Origin: Chthonomonas sp. UBA2362
GTDB taxonomy: Bacteria > Armatimonadota > Fimbriimonadia > Fimbriimonadales > Fimbriimonadaceae
NCBI GenBank assembly: GCA_002344135.1
Contig: DDTO01000009.1
Span: 1-64,000 of the forward strand
DNA: 64,000 nucleotides
Direction: 5' to 3'
Within the stretch, counting starts at the first letter, position 1, and the number at the start of each line of letters is the position of its first letter. Below are positions 63,080 to 64,000 of this stretch, one piece after another. Below the pieces are notes generated by a model, which searched no databases, was not told where the DNA came from, and was given only the letters and a program-made list of their open reading frames with translations. Made by a program: the position numbers and the translations under genes.

Positions 63080-64000
63080 TCCATTCGGCAAGAAATCCTA
63101 TGTCGGCCTCGACCTTGGTCATCACAGCATCAAAGCTGTGCAGATAGACCGGTCGGGCAGCGGCTGGCGCATCACCAAGCGAGACGAGGTGCCCACGCCT
63201 CCCGACTCGATCAAGGACGGCGTGATCGTCGGACCCGACCCGATCGTCGAGGCCATGCGTCATCTGCTCAAGGCTTCGCACATCCATGCCACCAGCGCCG
63301 TCATTTCCGTCGCCGGAGGCAGCGTGGTCGTTCGAAACGTCCGCATTCCAAAGATGCCGGAGGCCACCTTGCGGCGCTCGATCAAGTTCGAAGCCGGGCG
63401 CTACGTGCCCACTTCGGTCGACGACAGCTACATCGAGTTCGAGATCGTCGGCTACCCCGAGCCGGGCCAGATGGACGTCCTCATCGTCGCCGCGCCCAAG
63501 GACATCGTCGAGAGTCGCATTCGGGTGTGCTCGGCAGCCGGTCTGGAGGTCGAGATCGTCGACATCGAGCCTTTCGCTGTCTACCGATCCCTCGTCGAGA
63601 CCGACCCGTCCGCGCATTACTCCGACCAGACCATCGCCCTCGTGGACATCGGCGCCAATACGACAAGCGTCAGCGTAGTTTCTGCTGGGCAGTTCAGCAT
63701 GACCCGTTCGATCCCGCAAGGCGGCCGGACCTTCACCGACGCCCTCAAAGGCTACTTCAAGCTGAACGAAGAGGACGCCGAAGCAGGCAAGCGACAACTG
63801 GATCTTCGCGAGCTCCTCCTCGAGGAAAAGCCGGCCGAGAACCCGCCGCTTCGCGTGCTGCAGCCTCATATCGACGAACTGATCCGTGAGATTCGACGTT
63901 CGCTCAACTACTACCAGTCCCAGCAAACCGAGCAAGGCCAGCCGAACCCGGTAACGACGGTCGTCCTTTCGGGCGGCGGAGCGCGAATGCCGGGACTCGA
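63069..64000 (+). CDS. pilM: Type IV pilus assembly protein PilM (partial, cut by window end)
   Basis: The ATG (63069-63071), after GGAG, starts 'MRLSPFGKKSYVGLDLGHHS', followed by 'IKAVQIDRSGSG', an actin-like ATPase fold of the PilM/FtsA kind. Further features are 'SAVISVAGGSVVVRNVRIPK', 'KFEAGRYVPTSVDDSYIEFE', 'IALVDIGANTTSVSVV' (second phosphate site) and 'VVLSGGGARMPGL' at the window end. PilM binds the PilN N-terminus in the inner-membrane pilus platform. About 310 residues are present; the natural length is about 350. Genes pilN, pilO and others are expected after the window. Confidence 0.9.
   Translation, partial: MRLSPFGKKSYVGLDLGHHSIKAVQIDRSGSGWRITKRDEVPTPPDSIKDGVIVGPDPIVEAMRHLLKASHIHATSAVISVAGGSVVVRNVRIPKMPEATLRRSIKFEAGRYVPTSVDDSYIEFEIVGYPEPGQMDVLIVAAPKDIVESRIRVCSAAGLEVEIVDIEPFAVYRSLVETDPSAHYSDQTIALVDIGANTTSVSVVSAGQFSMTRSIPQGGRTFTDALKGYFKLNEEDAEAGKRQLDLRELLLEEKPAENPPLRVLQPHIDELIREIRRSLNYYQSQQTEQGQPNPVTTVVLSGGGARMPGL

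Overview
The window is GC-rich bacterial DNA of mostly housekeeping and cell-envelope character. I infer a member of the Armatimonadota, most likely the Fimbriimonadia. The inference rests on the type IV pilin-like protein at 47603-48469, whose N-terminus runs straight into an 'FPVFAQAKAAAKKA' stretch, and on five secreted proteins ending in the same dockerin-like double repeat (N-G-D-x-x-x-D-N-E-V-x-I-G-D-Y/F-A-x-L). No 16S rRNA is present, so the assignment is from memory of such proteins and not proven.

Layout. 1-2.4 kb: CBS protein, START-like protein, RmlD and a FliL-like protein. 2.4-6.1 kb: trpS, then the classic SRP RNA-dnaX-ybaB-recR cluster. 6.1-11.2 kb: an ABC exporter (ATPase, permease, lipid- or membrane-linked partner), murJ, and a 21-bp periodic repeat. 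11.2-19.3 kb: purB, a proton pyrophosphatase with a very large insertion, yajQ, ygfZ, a DUF2993-like protein and a deacetylase-like protein. 19.3-19.6 kb: a 256-nt RNA with tRNA-like ends that I cannot assign to a known family. 19.6-28 kb: an aldo/keto reductase, then three large secreted proteins, one frameshifted and one split by an in-frame amber codon. 28-38 kb: an Ntn-hydrolase, SRPBCC protein, SDR, accD, two secreted glycosidase-like proteins, a solitary nuoD, a DHFR-like protein, an M28 peptidase and an EamA transporter. 38-42.8 kb: clpC, a dockerin protein and a membrane protein. 42.8-47.5 kb: S1/P1-type nuclease, TIM-barrel isomerase, a BglII/BstYI-like restriction enzyme overlapping an MT-A70 methyltransferase, and a CCA-type nucleotidyltransferase. 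47.6-54.2 kb: pilin-like protein, small lipoprotein, two more dockerin proteins, Eis-like acetyltransferase and phospholipase D. 54.2-58.8 kb: zinc-ribbon protein, fmt-def, prmC-GNAT, an L,D-transpeptidase and cmk. 58.8-64 kb: a repeat-rich surface protein divergent from an AraC regulator, an 83-bp tandem repeat, and the start of a type IV pilus operon (AAA ATPase, HTH protein, pilM cut by the window end).

How it fits together. Many genes are in pairs or triplets coupled by 4-bp ATGA/GTGA overlaps (ABC pair, DUF2993-deacetylase, def-fmt, GNAT-prmC, ATPase-HTH). The envelope theme is strong: murJ, L,D-transpeptidase, signal-peptide proteins, a probable cell-surface dockerin family without any visible cohesin, and pilus genes. 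The parts most worth a second look are the tRNA-ended RNA at 19301-19556, the amber-interrupted 1,600-codon galactose-oxidase-like gene, the pyrophosphatase insertion, the restriction-modification pair, and the tandem repeats at 11036-11189 and 61400-61615.
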